From Seminavis robusta (lineage: Eukaryota > Bacillariophyta > Bacillariophyceae > Naviculales > Naviculaceae): a stretch of DNA of 64,000 bases. Position 1 is the stretch's first letter. Each line of letters opens with the position of its first letter. The notes below the pieces were generated by a model. The model did no database searches. It was given only the letters and a program-made list of their open reading frames with translations, and was not told where the DNA came from. Of this stretch, positions 1-10,200 are shown one piece after another. Location: contig CAICTM010000139.1 of the NCBI GenBank assembly GCA_903772945.1, positions 44,630-108,629 of the forward strand. The letters are read 5' to 3'. The position numbers and the translations under genes are program-made.

Positions 1-455
1 GTCCCCGAATGGGTTCCACTGGTGACTGCATAATGGACTTTCACTGTGCCATCTTGTCCCTCTCTGATTGATTTGGGCTTGTTTGCAAAGTCAGGGAATG
101 AGTTAAAGATTTTCATGGTTTCTTCCCGGAAATCTTGCCAGTTCATTTCATGCACCAAGCTGCCATCCAATGCGCGAAACTCAAAAGTCACATCATCTGC
201 CAACACCGACTTGGCACCTCTGAGGTCATGATCATTAAGGCAAGCATAGAAAACCTCAGCAGTGGCAATCCGAAGCTCAGTAAGAGGGTCACAAACACTG
301 AGCTCGCCTGACAACTCAACACTAGGAACTTCACAGGTGTTGTGCATGCTTTTTCTTCCTTTTGCTTTGGGTGGCATTCTCCTCTTGGGGGACAGGGACA
401 ACATTTTGTCCTTTGCTCCCTTCACATGTTGTGCAATGCCCTTTGAGATCTTCAT
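1..455 (-). CDS. SnoaL-like (NTF2-fold) domain protein, 3' end off the window
   Basis: An open minus-strand frame runs from ATG at 453-455 to the left edge, about 151 codons without a stop. The first 45 residues are basic (KISKGIAQHVKGAKDK, then KRR and KGRK). The rest reads as the front of a SnoaL-like domain: LRIATAEVFYACLNDHDL, the FEFRALDG strand, the helix DFREETMKIFNSFPDF, and DGTVKVHYAVTSGTHSG at the edge. In this family the next element is the G-P-F-F-GPFPP strand and a VVNDP turn, which would lie outside the window. The fold is known in polyketide cyclases and many small-molecule enzymes or binding proteins, so the substrate cannot be given. A related, broken copy lies 1.2 kb away at 1621-2248. 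No signal peptide is visible. Confidence 0.7.
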   Translation of the reverse strand, partial: MKISKGIAQHVKGAKDKMLSLSPKRRMPPKAKGRKSMHNTCEVPSVELSGELSVCDPLTELRIATAEVFYACLNDHDLRGAKSVLADDVTFEFRALDGSLVHEMNWQDFREETMKIFNSFPDFANKPKSIREGQDGTVKVHYAVTSGTHSG

Positions 456-1620
456 GGCTGATGGTTTTGGTGAGTGAGTGTAGCTTTCTTGTTTGTTTGT
501 TTTTGTGTGGACTGTCGAAATTGTGAATCAATTTTCTGTGGGACAAAGGGTGTGTCGAGTGACGAGTCGCCAACTTCTCACAACAAGAAACCTGACTGTA
601 GTGACCATGTAACCATGCTGTAGATAATCCCGTCTTTAAATAAGTGGCTGTACCAGTTGCTGTCACTTTCAACATGAGATATAGAGTTCTGAAGCATGTT
701 TTATTATCGACGTCGCAGTGCTTCCGTGCGGCCGTGCGGACACCTGTGAAATTTGGCCTTCGCATGTAGAATTTCTCACCTTGATTATCGCGCCAGTTTT
801 TCAGTCCTCCTTGGCCTTTTTCGCACTTCGCCGAGGCTGAAATCCCGTCTTCAAGCAGTTCTCTATGTGCTTGGATGCCTCGACTTCGGCCAAGACCGGC
901 AGTCTCAGTCCATGTAAGTAGTGCTGTCTCAGTGGTTGGTGAGCTTTCAGAAGTGGCTGAAACTATACGACTGCTGCCAGCTAGCTGGATAGACAGATTG
1001 ATGGAGTTCACGCTGGTTCTGGGCCTGACAACTGATAGCCCCGTAGCGGGTGCCCTTGATGCCCCCTTTCCACTTCTTTCCTCGTTTCATCAAAAGCGGC
1101 TTCCCAGCAAGAAAGGCACCTAAAAACATCCGAAGCCGCTTTTGCTGGCTGCCTGGGGCTCGTAGCTAGCTAGCTAGCTTGACGCCACAACAGGTGGGGC
1201 TCGCTTCCAGGACCACTTAAAAAGCTTGAAACCGAGGTTGAGTCCTCCAGGTGGGCCAGTCAACTGATAGACCCCCAAGAGGTATTCGCAACAGCTAAGG
1301 GCTTGGTTCTCCTTAGTAGTAGCACTGGGGTCAATCTTGCGCTATAAGGAAGGACAAATTTCTGTGTTTGTTTCAGTCTCCATGCCAGCCACTGACCACT
1401 GACGTGCCAGGGAACTTGGACACCCGCCGTGTTGCCAAAATCTCTTCTTCTTGCCGATTGCAATGTAGACCTGGCGAGCTGCTGGTGGCTTCCGGTATCC
1501 TGATGCCCATTTTTACGTATCCATCTCTTTTATGTGAAAGTTACTACTCCGTTTCTTGGATAGAGAATGGGAAGGAGAGATGGCGAGTGCAGCACTGCAG
1601 AGGGCTGGAGTCGATTCCAG
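456..1620. other. Intergenic, no supported gene
   Basis: Spacer between the two SnoaL-like copies. I see no conserved coding frame; the longest open frames have no recognisable composition. It holds a (GCTA)n stretch at about 1161-1178 and an inverted repeat at 1091-1144. The 5' flank of the copy at the left edge keeps short similarities to that of the second copy (for example gtagctttctt), as expected after a segmental duplication. Confidence 0.6.
1091..1144. repeat. 13-bp perfect inverted repeat
   Basis: caaaagcggcttc at 1091-1103 is the exact reverse complement of 1132-1144, with a 28-nt loop. It has the form of a hairpin or a very short foldback element. No function can be assigned. Confidence 0.6.
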
Positions 1621-2248
1621 TCAAACAGCCAAGCGTGATCTTCTGGATGCTAGTGTGATCATTGAGGCCGGACAGCACGCAATGGTGCGATCGAACCTTT
1701 GAATTCTACCATCATAAAAATTAAGGTGCACATCTTCAGGATCATTCACAACTCTGGTGTTGCTGGCGTTCATAGGAGGGAATGGACCAAAGGCAAACGG
1801 GCCCTGGAATGGGTACCACTGGTGACTCCATGTCGGACTTTTACGGTCCCATCCTTTCGCTTTTGATTGACTTATGCTTGAACCAAAAGTCAGGGAATGA
1901 GTCAAAGAGTTTCTGGACTTCCTCCTGGAAATCTTGCCAGCGCATTTCATGCACCACACTACCATCCAGTGCACGGAAAACAAAGGTTGCATCAACAGCC
2001 ACTACTGCATTGGCACCTTTGAGGTCATGATCATTGAGGCAAGCATAGAAAACCTCAGCAGTGGCAATCTGAAGCTCTGTAACAGGGTCACGAACACTGA
2101 AGTCACCTGAATTGTCCATATAAGGAAGTGCATCACAGCTTTTGAGATGATCGCCCCTGGCTTTGGATTTGCGCGACTTATCTTCCTTCTTTGGGGGCAG
2201 GGACTTTGCTCCCATCACACGTTTGGCAATGCACGCTGGGAACTTCAT
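1621..2248 (-). pseudogene. Frameshifted SnoaL-like duplicate
   Basis: The minus-strand frame from ATG at 2246-2248 matches the left-edge gene closely: TELQIATAEVFYACLNDHDL, VFRALDGSVVHEMRWQDF, then an FDSFPDF helix. It hits a stop at 1841. The homologous protein continues in a second frame (DGTVKVRHGVTSGTHS) and then in a third (GPFAFGPFPPMNAS, RVVNDPEDVHLNFYDGRIQR). Aligned with the intact copy there is a 1-nt loss around the KSI-DG junction and another length change just after the THS turn. Two shifts within about 60 nt, with no room for introns, point to a pseudogene. An assembly error is the alternative. Confidence 0.75.
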
Positions 2249-3564
2249 TGTATTGATGGAAGTAGGTAGCTTTCTTTAGTTGGCTTTGATGTCTCTCAAA
2301 ACTATGGTTGTTGGAAATTGTGACTACTAGCTAGTACTCGTCTGCTCAGAAGTCAACTTGCGGCAGACCACCACGTCGCTGTAAATGCACCCGCGGATAT
2401 TCCAGTACTGCCGCAGATGCTTTCTTTGAACTTCCGCACTTTTTGCTTCCCTGGACAAGGTTCTGCATGCATCTTATGGCCTCTACGGCGCCCCACCCAA
2501 TCAGATATTTTTTTTTGCGCAACACTCAAGTTTTTCGTCAGTTTGCGTCAACTTCTCCGACGTGCTAGGTCGCCACAAATTGCAGAAATGCGTAGAGCGG
2601 GTGACTGCTGACTAGTTCTTGCTCAATTCCTTTTGTCCATCGTCGGTGCTCTCGGTTTCCCTGGCCAACAATCACAACCAAGACTCGCGGCACTCCTGCA
2701 GCTTCACGGGAGCATACGTACTACCGTGCGTGCGATTGCGACCCAAGGAGCTGGAGTGATTCGATTCGATTCGATTGAATCATTCACTTCAGTTTTCAAT
2801 TTGAGTTTTTGTCAGTTTACTTCAACCGCTTCGATGTTGCAGATAGCCACAAAATTTGATGGGCTGACTCGACTCAAGTCTTTTCTTGGTGAATGTCTAG
2901 TGACTGGTGAAGCTCTGGAGGTTGCAGGTGACTGGTTTCTTGCTCTTTCCTTTTGTCCTTCGTCGCTGCTCTCAGTCGCCTGAGGCCTTTCCCTGCAATG
3001 CCCCCATCAACCAGAACTCGCGGCATTCCTTCGGCTGTACGGGAGCATACAACGGTACTAGTAGTACGTGCGATTGTTTGGTGACCCAAGCAGACCAGTT
3101 CCAAAGCCGACTTATTTTCGATTGATTCATTCACTTCAGTTTGAGGCCAGATAGAAGTGGCTGATACCGGTGTGGCTGGGGAAAAGACGAAACTACTGTA
3201 ACATAACAGTCCAAGGTTTGCGTCACGAAAGGAGCACGATCTGATCAGCTGACCACCATCAATGAGAAGCACAGCGTCCCGCGACCCTAGTACCACCTGG
3301 TGACACAACGCCAAACGAGCTGGTGGCGAATCAACAGAGTCTCCTGTTGGAACTCGGGTTTGCAAGACTCTATCTTAAACACGAGATAGCTTTGAAACAA
3401 GGCAAAGGATTACCGTTCAGCTTTGGGTAGTGTTCAACTTTGGTGATCGTCTTCCTTGCCACCAGGAAGGCAAGCCTCATCTGCAAACCGCACCACCGTC
3501 GCACGGTACCCCAGGTGCGGGTACCAGGTACCGGTACCCATCGTCCCCGACGGGTCTGCAGTAG
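2249..3564. other. Intergenic with a diverged duplication
   Basis: I see no supported gene. Short open frames on both strands are not conserved between the two halves of the internal duplication (about 2520-3150), which argues against coding. A cluster of palindromic ggtaccggtacc-type sequence lies at 3512-3540, close to the 3' end of the LRR-like gene. Confidence 0.5.
2520..3150. repeat. Diverged tandem duplication, about 300-bp units
   Basis: The same landmarks recur in order in two units. They are cgtcag/gtcagtttgcgtcaac-like sequence, a 'gccacaaa' box, gtgactg, ttgctc..ttccttttgtcc, 'ctcgcggcattcct/cactcct', 'gggagcatac', 'gtgcgattg..gacccaag', and a run of cgatt followed by cattcacttcagttt. 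Unit 1 spans about 2520-2795 and unit 2 about 2800-3150. Similarity is broken by indels, so the duplication is old. Confidence 0.5.
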
Positions 3565-5397
3565 CTAGCTAGAGCGGGGCCGTCTGAGGCGTTTCCACTT
3601 CCGTGTCGGATGGCCATTCGCTGCTCTCTTGTTCGTCGCTGCCTCTGCTGCTGCGGTTGCCCACAGCGCTGGGTTTTCCCTAAGCAACCCATACAGAAGC
3701 CCAACCTCCTTGTCATTGCACCCAAACGTGGTTGTCGCCACACCCCGCAAGATTGGAACAAGCTGCTCCATGGTACAAAGGTCTCTAACACGGTCTCTCC
3801 CTAACTGGTTCAACTCAAGGTAAAACTGCATCTTTCCGAACATGTCGGTGCCCGCTTCCCCACACGTTACCTGTTGGAGTGTCATGTTTCCCGACTCTAG
3901 CATCTGACAGAGACAGTGACGCATTAGCAGCACAAGTGCTTGCGTTCCGGGATCCATTTCAAGTTTCCGGAGGGACCGGTTGCTTCTCAATGCGTTGCAG
4001 AAAGGCACTGGATCGACTTGTATCACTTGCGAGAGTGTCAACTCTTCCAGTTTGGTCGCTTGTTCCAGCAAGCCCAATAGAGGCAATGTGGCATCTACTC
4101 GAGCAGAACCGTTCGGCTCAAAAGTGAAGTGTTTCAGAGCAGGAGCGCTGCGAGCCAAAAGCCTCACGATGGCCTGGATCAAGTGTCGGGGCATGATGCA
4201 TCCGGCCATATGAACTTCTTCCAGACACGAGAGGTTGTCAGGTGGAACAAGGGGTCCATTGAGAGCAAACGAACGGAGAAACAGCTTCTTTGAGGCGTGA
4301 GCGTTCGTGAGAAGCCATGCCAAGCTCTTGGATCTAGTCAAAATAAACTTGTTGATGGTCAAGGATAGCAGAGAGCCGCTGCTTGGGTTGCCGGTTGTCG
4401 TTTCTGTCAGGCCCTGTGCAATTGCCTCCATGGCAAGGTTGTCATTGGAATAGGTATTCCTTCCGAGTCGGTCATGACGGAGAAAGTACAATTCAAAATG
4501 CTCAAGACTGCTGCTATTTCTGCCGCAACGCACCATTCGCTTGAGCGCTTGACGAGCTTCCCGGCTCTCGCTGAGAATCTTGCTGGGCAACCCGAGTGCA
4601 ATCCCATAAAGAATACAATTTGGTTGTTGCAACAAACTGGCCAAGGCATTCAAGAGTACGCAAAATGAGTCCGAGTCTTCGTATCCATCCCAGCAACCGA
4701 CAAACCCGGACAGAGCATTGTTTGGAAGAATCCAACGGGCCAGTAGCGCCGCACTGTGTCCAGTGAGGCTGAAGCGGCGTTCCAAAGTTCCACCAGGGCT
4801 GTTGCCCGCCACAGATTGCCCTATGTTGTAGAGAATGTCATCTGGCAGTTCATGACAACGATCCAGAATTTGATTGAGAGCGTCGCCATCGGCGCACCTT
4901 GGATTGACAAGAAAAAGCTGTCGGATGGTGCGAATGGTCTTGTGAAAGATGGATTCCTCGGAAATGAATGGACGCCACACGACAAAATCGAGCAGCTTCT
5001 CGAGTAACACATGGTCGCCTTGATGCGCCATAAAGTAAGGGACACTTGTCACAAAAAACAAGAGAGTCTTGCTTCGGACTTTAGTCTGTGCCAACAAGCC
5101 AGCGAGAAAGGCTGGAGAGGGACACGTGCCGTCCATGATGGCTTGAGGGCAAATGGCGTGAACAGTCTCAATTTCTGACCGCAAAGCTCCGCCAGCCGCC
5201 AACAGAAGGATTGGGTATTGAGGCGTGCCCTCGAAGAACAAGGCCATACGACGGCAGCTGAAATCCTTGGTCGCCAGATCTGGTCGCTTGGCCAAGGCAT
5301 CCAAGACGAACTTCACTTCGCGCGGGTGAAGATGGTGCTCGGTTCGACCATCTTGGTTCTTGAAGATCTGGATCAATCTCTTTTCTATCTTTTTCAT
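3565..5397 (-). CDS. Diatom-type leucine-rich-repeat protein, 610 aa
   Basis: Single-exon frame with ATG at 5395-5397. Residues 1-380 are helical and leucine-rich without an identifiable domain. Residues 390-500 contain irregular LRR strands (CLEEVHMAGC, ALKHFTFEP, KLEELTLSQV, SLRKLEMDPG). The C-terminus has FYLELNQLGRDRV and then VGLLYGLLRENPALW. I recognise this pairing (an N-x-x-GR box followed by a YxLLRENPxL helix) from a large diatom LRR family of unknown function; the gene at 49492-50922 has the same ending in weaker form. No signal peptide or membrane segment is visible, so it is probably cytosolic or nuclear. The tail is basic (TRKWKRLRRPRSS). The likely role is protein binding, partner unknown. 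Confidence 0.75.
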   Translation of the reverse strand: MKKIEKRLIQIFKNQDGRTEHHLHPREVKFVLDALAKRPDLATKDFSCRRMALFFEGTPQYPILLLAAGGALRSEIETVHAICPQAIMDGTCPSPAFLAGLLAQTKVRSKTLLFFVTSVPYFMAHQGDHVLLEKLLDFVVWRPFISEESIFHKTIRTIRQLFLVNPRCADGDALNQILDRCHELPDDILYNIGQSVAGNSPGGTLERRFSLTGHSAALLARWILPNNALSGFVGCWDGYEDSDSFCVLLNALASLLQQPNCILYGIALGLPSKILSESREARQALKRMVRCGRNSSSLEHFELYFLRHDRLGRNTYSNDNLAMEAIAQGLTETTTGNPSSGSLLSLTINKFILTRSKSLAWLLTNAHASKKLFLRSFALNGPLVPPDNLSCLEEVHMAGCIMPRHLIQAIVRLLARSAPALKHFTFEPNGSARVDATLPLLGLLEQATKLEELTLSQVIQVDPVPFCNALRSNRSLRKLEMDPGTQALVLLMRHCLCQMLESGNMTLQQVTCGEAGTDMFGKMQFYLELNQLGRDRVRDLCTMEQLVPILRGVATTTFGCNDKEVGLLYGLLRENPALWATAAAEAATNKRAANGHPTRKWKRLRRPRSS

Positions 5398-5900
5398 GAT
5401 TCTTTGCTTTCTTGCTTCTGTGTTTGGAGCTCGTTGGTTATATGGTACCGTATGGTTGTGCTGCTGCTACGACTCGTCACTCGAGCATTTGCTTGCTTGA
5501 TTTCTCTGTCGTGTCGCTCTGTCGCTGGTCGCTTCTTGTGGCTTTTGTGGCTTGGTCGCTTTCCTCGCTTTGGTCGCTTTCGTCGACCTGTTCTTTTTGG
5601 ATCTTTGACTTGGGCCTCGCACGTCTCAGAGATCGTGGGCTGCGGCGTGGGGGGTGGGGAGCACAGCGTGGAAGCAACACCAACACCGCTTTTTTTTTTT
5701 CAACACACACCCAGATTTTCGCCCCTGCTGCAGTGCTGTCTCAAACATAGTGGAGTACCCGATACGATGCTAGTTTGCACCTGGCGACGATACACTAGAC
5801 TGGATTCGATTCGAAAGCAAGGTCTTAGTTAGCTAGTTAGATCTGGTTACACGCCTAGCAGTCAGTATACTGTCCGAACTTCAAGTGCAAGACCCCGTTC
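5398..5900. other. Intergenic / 5' flank
   Basis: Upstream of the LRR-like gene. It holds T-rich and CTTTGGTCGCTTT-type simple sequence at 5480-5600 and a T10 run near 5690. Open frames here are composed of these simple repeats and are not credible genes. Confidence 0.4.
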
Positions 5901-6545
5901 TTGCACATACCCACCAAACTGGATGGTTTGGTGGGGTGTGCTTTTTTAGCATGGAGATTCAGCGTACTTTCGATCTTGGAAAGCATCCCACTGGAGGAAC
6001 AACAGCCATCCGGTGCAAAGGGCGAAACCCAACGGCGCAAAACAGAACCAGACGCGAAAGGTTCAGCTGGTGCTGTTGTTCTTGCGAAGAAGACCAAGCA
6101 AGCACCATCAAAGAAAGAGCAGCATTGACAAGATCTGGAACAGTTTGTACACAACCGTGGCCGAGCACAACCAAAAAACAAGAATGCATACGGCAAATCC
6201 TGTTGTGGGTGGTCTGAGTGTGGGAGAAGACAGGACCTCGATGTCATCCTTCCTTGAATGATTTACGTTTTGGAGCGTTGGTGGTCTGGGTGTGGTGGGA
6301 GGAGATTGGGCCTCAATGTCGTCCTTTGCATGGTTTGCGTTTTGGAGGCGCACAACAGAGGGCATTCCAGCCCTCTCTTTCAACGATTTGCCCATGGCGC
6401 TGCAGTCTCTCGCGGCAACAATTGGGGAGCTCAAAGTATGGCAAAAGGAGCTCCACGACAACATTGCATCCAAATCGTCGTTCCCAGTCGTTGCACGTCG
6501 AAAGACGCCCCCAGCCACCTTTCAAAAATTAAACACGACTACATA
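5901..6545 (+). pseudogene. Possible decayed coding remnant with a two-copy internal repeat
   Basis: Parts of the plus strand read like protein but in different frames. One segment is GAKGETQRRKTEPDAKGS then LAKKTKQAPSKKEQH, ended by TGA at about 6127, beyond which QDLEQFVHNRGRAQPKNKNA continues in the same frame. A later one is IPALSFNDLPMALQSLAATI then GELKVWQKELHDNIASKSS. A 67-70-bp unit encoding a ..DRTSMSSF / ..DWASMSSF sequence occurs twice, around 6200-6260 and 6285-6345. No family is recognised. It could be the remnant of a mobile-element gag-like gene or a gene with unrecognised introns. Confidence 0.3.
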
Positions 6546-7206
6546 GGGTTCCTGTCGTGACATCATGCCCTGCCCTCATATCGTGTTTTACTGCTGGCCG
6601 CCAGTACCTGGTACCGGTACCTATGTCTGCTCTGCAAGGCCAATTCTAGGTTACGACGACTCTGACTGACTCGGCTCGACTCGGCTCGGCTCGACTCGAC
6701 TCGACTCGACTCGACTCGACTCGACTCGACTCGACTCGACTCGACTCGACTCGACTCTCTACCACGGAGCTAGCTAGGCAAGCAGTGTTACGACTTTTCA
6801 TGCAGCAAATAATGATCCCAATTTGCTCCCCACAAAGCCCCCCACCCAATTTCGTTTGCTTGTCTTCACTGCTTGCGCTGCTGCTTTAGCGAGAGAGTTT
6901 AGGAAAACCAAAGCTACCCGTTCCTGGGACAAGGACATCGTCAGGAGTCGCCGGAGGAACGAACGAACGCTAACCGTCGCCACTTCTATTGCATCCCAGG
7001 CGATTGCCGTGCACAGCACCTCCACCAAACTGATTTGTTCAATGCAACAACCTAAAGGACACACTTACAAAGCTCCAATCAGTTATCGCCGCAACCAACC
7101 AAACAAACAAACCGTAACAGGCCCGCAAATACTTACCGGAAGTCACTTCCCTGCTGTGGGGCTTTTCCAAAAATACGCGAAGTCCAACGACATAGAATCG
7201 TCGCCA
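6546..7206. other. Intergenic with microsatellite
   Basis: Between the remnant above and the 3' end of the giant gene. It includes a ggtaccggtacc palindrome near 6607 and the CTCGA microsatellite. No gene is seen. Confidence 0.5.
6670..6756. repeat. (CTCGA)n pentanucleotide microsatellite
   Basis: About 17 tandem copies of ctcga, the left end interrupted by ctcgg variants. The same pentamer occurs as a short run at 35976-35990, inside the splice-donor region of an intron of the secreted-protein gene. Confidence 0.9.
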
Positions 7207-10200
7207 CTACGGTAGCTCCGAACTCGCAGAGGACCGGGAATTCTTCCGAGCGGCTTGGATTGCTGCGTCTCCTTTGTCGACCCATGCATTGAAGTCTTCC
7301 TCCGACTTGGCACGCAACAGTATATCAGGGTTCTTCCCCCTAAATTTCAAGACGAAACCATATCCCGTCGTGTCGGCTGGCGTGACTCTCTCCACTTCTG
7401 GATGCAGCTTGCTATCCTCCTCTGCAAACGATTCTTTGTCGGAATATCGAACAGATCCATCGTCGTACCATGCGTAATATTGTTGCTTCCACAAGAAGGG
7501 AAGGTACTTCCTTTGCTTTTCCACAGCACAGCAATAGACTTGCTGTACCTTGGCAAACGTTTTGGCAGCACCCACCTGATGCTCCTCGCGTTTGATGTCT
7601 TCGGCTTTCTTCTCAATCTCCTCTTGCAACGTCTGAAGCTCCTCGTCCAAAGCTGGTTGGGACCCCGGCGTGTTGTTTAGCTGTTTTGCAACATGACTCT
7701 TCCTCTCTAGAAGACGGTCTTGTTCATCTTGCAACACTTGAACCTTAAGCTTTCGGTACACAGCTGCCTTCTCCGCCAGTGCCGCATACTTCTTCTGCTC
7801 CTTGGCAAGAGCTTCCCGCACCTCTGAATTTGCCCTGAGCTTTCCGGCCTCGATCTCCTCTGGACTCATGTCGTAACAACCAGTACCCTTTTGCTCAAAC
7901 AGAGCCTTGACATCTGGGTGCACGTATTCGGAGATACCCGAAGGGCCATGGACAGCTTTCACCAGGCCACAGTTCTCGAAATTAGGATCATTCCATTCAC
8001 TGGTGGATTGGGCAAGCATTTTGATTTTCTTGTAGGAAAGTTTAATGATGGATTGTTGAGTCTCTGGCAGCTCAGGATCCACTTCTGCTGCATCTCCAAT
8101 GAACTCTGATACTGCCGAAGTGGCCAGTTCTTTCCAGTCCTCGGCATTTTCATCGTCTGGTTCGATTTCTTCAGGGTCGGAGAAGGCACCACGAACGTGG
8201 CCTTCAAATGCCTTGAGAAATTCTACTCCATTGTCTGAAAGCAGCTGTCCCGTGAACTGGTCCGCCCCTCCATTGCATGGCAGCGGAAGCCCGCGACATC
8301 GCCCCAAGGCAAAACCAATTTGAAGCAAACCCAGAGTCTTCAGGAGGGCTGGCCCATAAGTCTTGACCCAACCATGTCTCATCTGAATTTCGTATCCAAT
8401 GGGCTTCCCATCCCCATCCAAGGGTACCTCAAGACTGATAGGGCACACAAAGTGCAGCATCACTTGTGTGCCGATCCAGTTTTTGGGATTTGCCATCATT
8501 GTCGAAGTGTCCTTTGGAAGCAAATACAAGTACTTTGGGACGCAGGCCTCAAGGAGCAGAGTCGTGAGCATTTTTGTTGTTGCCGACTGATTCTTCTGGA
8601 GCTGGCTGGAAAGGCCATATATGGACGTTTGGACCTCCCTTATTTTCTCCGCAAGGTGCTCCCTGGCCTCCTCGTGCTTCTGCGTCACATGCTCCCTAGT
8701 TTTGATGGACTCCTCGTGGACGGTTTCCTCAATGGATTTGCTCGCTTCATCAGCAACCTCGTGGATGTCCAGTTTTCTTTCGGTACAAAAGAAGTCGTCA
8801 CTGAGTATTTCTCCCATCGAGGTAGGCCTGTCTGCTGGGTTTTTGCTCAGAATTCTGTTCAGAAGTTTCTTGGCAGCAGAATCCACAACGTGGTCCAGTT
8901 TTGCTTGCTTGGTTGCTTCACTCCAGTCATACAGCTCCTTCATTTCATCTCCGCTGCTAAGATCATCATTGCGGTCGACATCGAATAGAGACTTCCCAGA
9001 ATCCCCGGTGCAAAATGCATACAGCATAACGCCAAATGACCAGACATCAACAGCAAGGCCAGCTTCAACAAGACTGTCTTTGTACGGAAGCCCATGAGTA
9101 ACAGCTATAGTCTTCTTTTCCTGCTTGATTTCCCCGTTGAAAGGATCTTCAACTTCCTCCATGATTGACTGCAACCGGAACGTCTTCACATTGTAGCTTC
9201 GCAATCCACCTTCAGGCACTTTGATCTTGAGCTTGGAAGGGAGCCCTTGCGGCTGCTCATAACCAAAGTATTGCGCGTAATGAATGGCTTGCGTAAAGCT
9301 TTCATTGCAATGGATCATTTCTGGTGGCAAGATCCCAGAGGAAAACTTTGCGCCAATGTATTCTGTGGGTTGCGCCATGAGCCTGACTGAAGCATCCAAG
9401 TCAATCAGCTTGTATCGCCCACTACTTCGGATAACAGATGCCATTTTGAGGTCGCCGTGAATAATACCCCGCCCATGAAGATAATTGAGGGCATCGCCAA
9501 CTTGTTTCATGATCACTCGAGCAGCGTTCAAGTCTGGGCGCTCGCAGCGATATATTGAATCCAAATTGCGATCTCCAAACGGCATGACAACAACATTTGA
9601 GTACTTCATCCGTTCTTCTGTCGGCACACCCAATATGTAAGGTTCCAAGGTATCATTGAGATCGGTGTTGTTGATTTCTATGCCATCGTGTTTGCAAATG
9701 ACACCAACGACATACTTCGTGTCAAGGTCATCCCGCCCATCAGTCTCTTTCTGAAACTGGGTCTTGTCTTTCATGAATTTGATCGCAACTTTGTTCCCGA
9801 ATTCATTCAAACAAAACTCAACAAACTCGTCTTCTGAAATACTGTTGCGTTTGCCACTGTTAACCTTTGCGAACAACTCGTCGATGACGTCTTCATTTTC
9901 GACGCACAAGCCGTCAAATACTGCATCATTGCTTCTTCGGCCCACCTGTTGATTGGCACGAATGCTTTGCAAGTAGTTGCCCTTGACTAGGTCCATATCC
10001 AGAAGAGCCGCCCGGAATGCATCTCTATCCATGGAGCTCAAGGGCTTAAATTTGTTGGCAAAGAACTCGTCCATCTTCCCATCGCGGGCAGAAAGGACCA
10101 GGGAAGTCGGGGACTTGTGAATTGGAGGTCCTTTGTCGAGGTCATACCTCCCCAAGAAGAAAAGACGCTTGTAAAATGCATCTCTGATCACTAGTGGTGC

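Noticed and set aside
331-1011. 226-codon minus-strand open frame overlapping the left-edge SnoaL-like gene
   Set aside because: It is out of frame with the SnoaL-like domain that fits the same DNA, and its own translation has no family-like features; the SnoaL-like frame wins.
6646-6849. Ser/Arg/Glu repeat protein
   Set aside because: Pure translation of the CTCGA microsatellite.
8320-8988. 222-codon plus-strand open frame inside the giant gene
   Set aside because: Antisense to the kinase/coiled-coil part of the giant protein, which has clear motifs.
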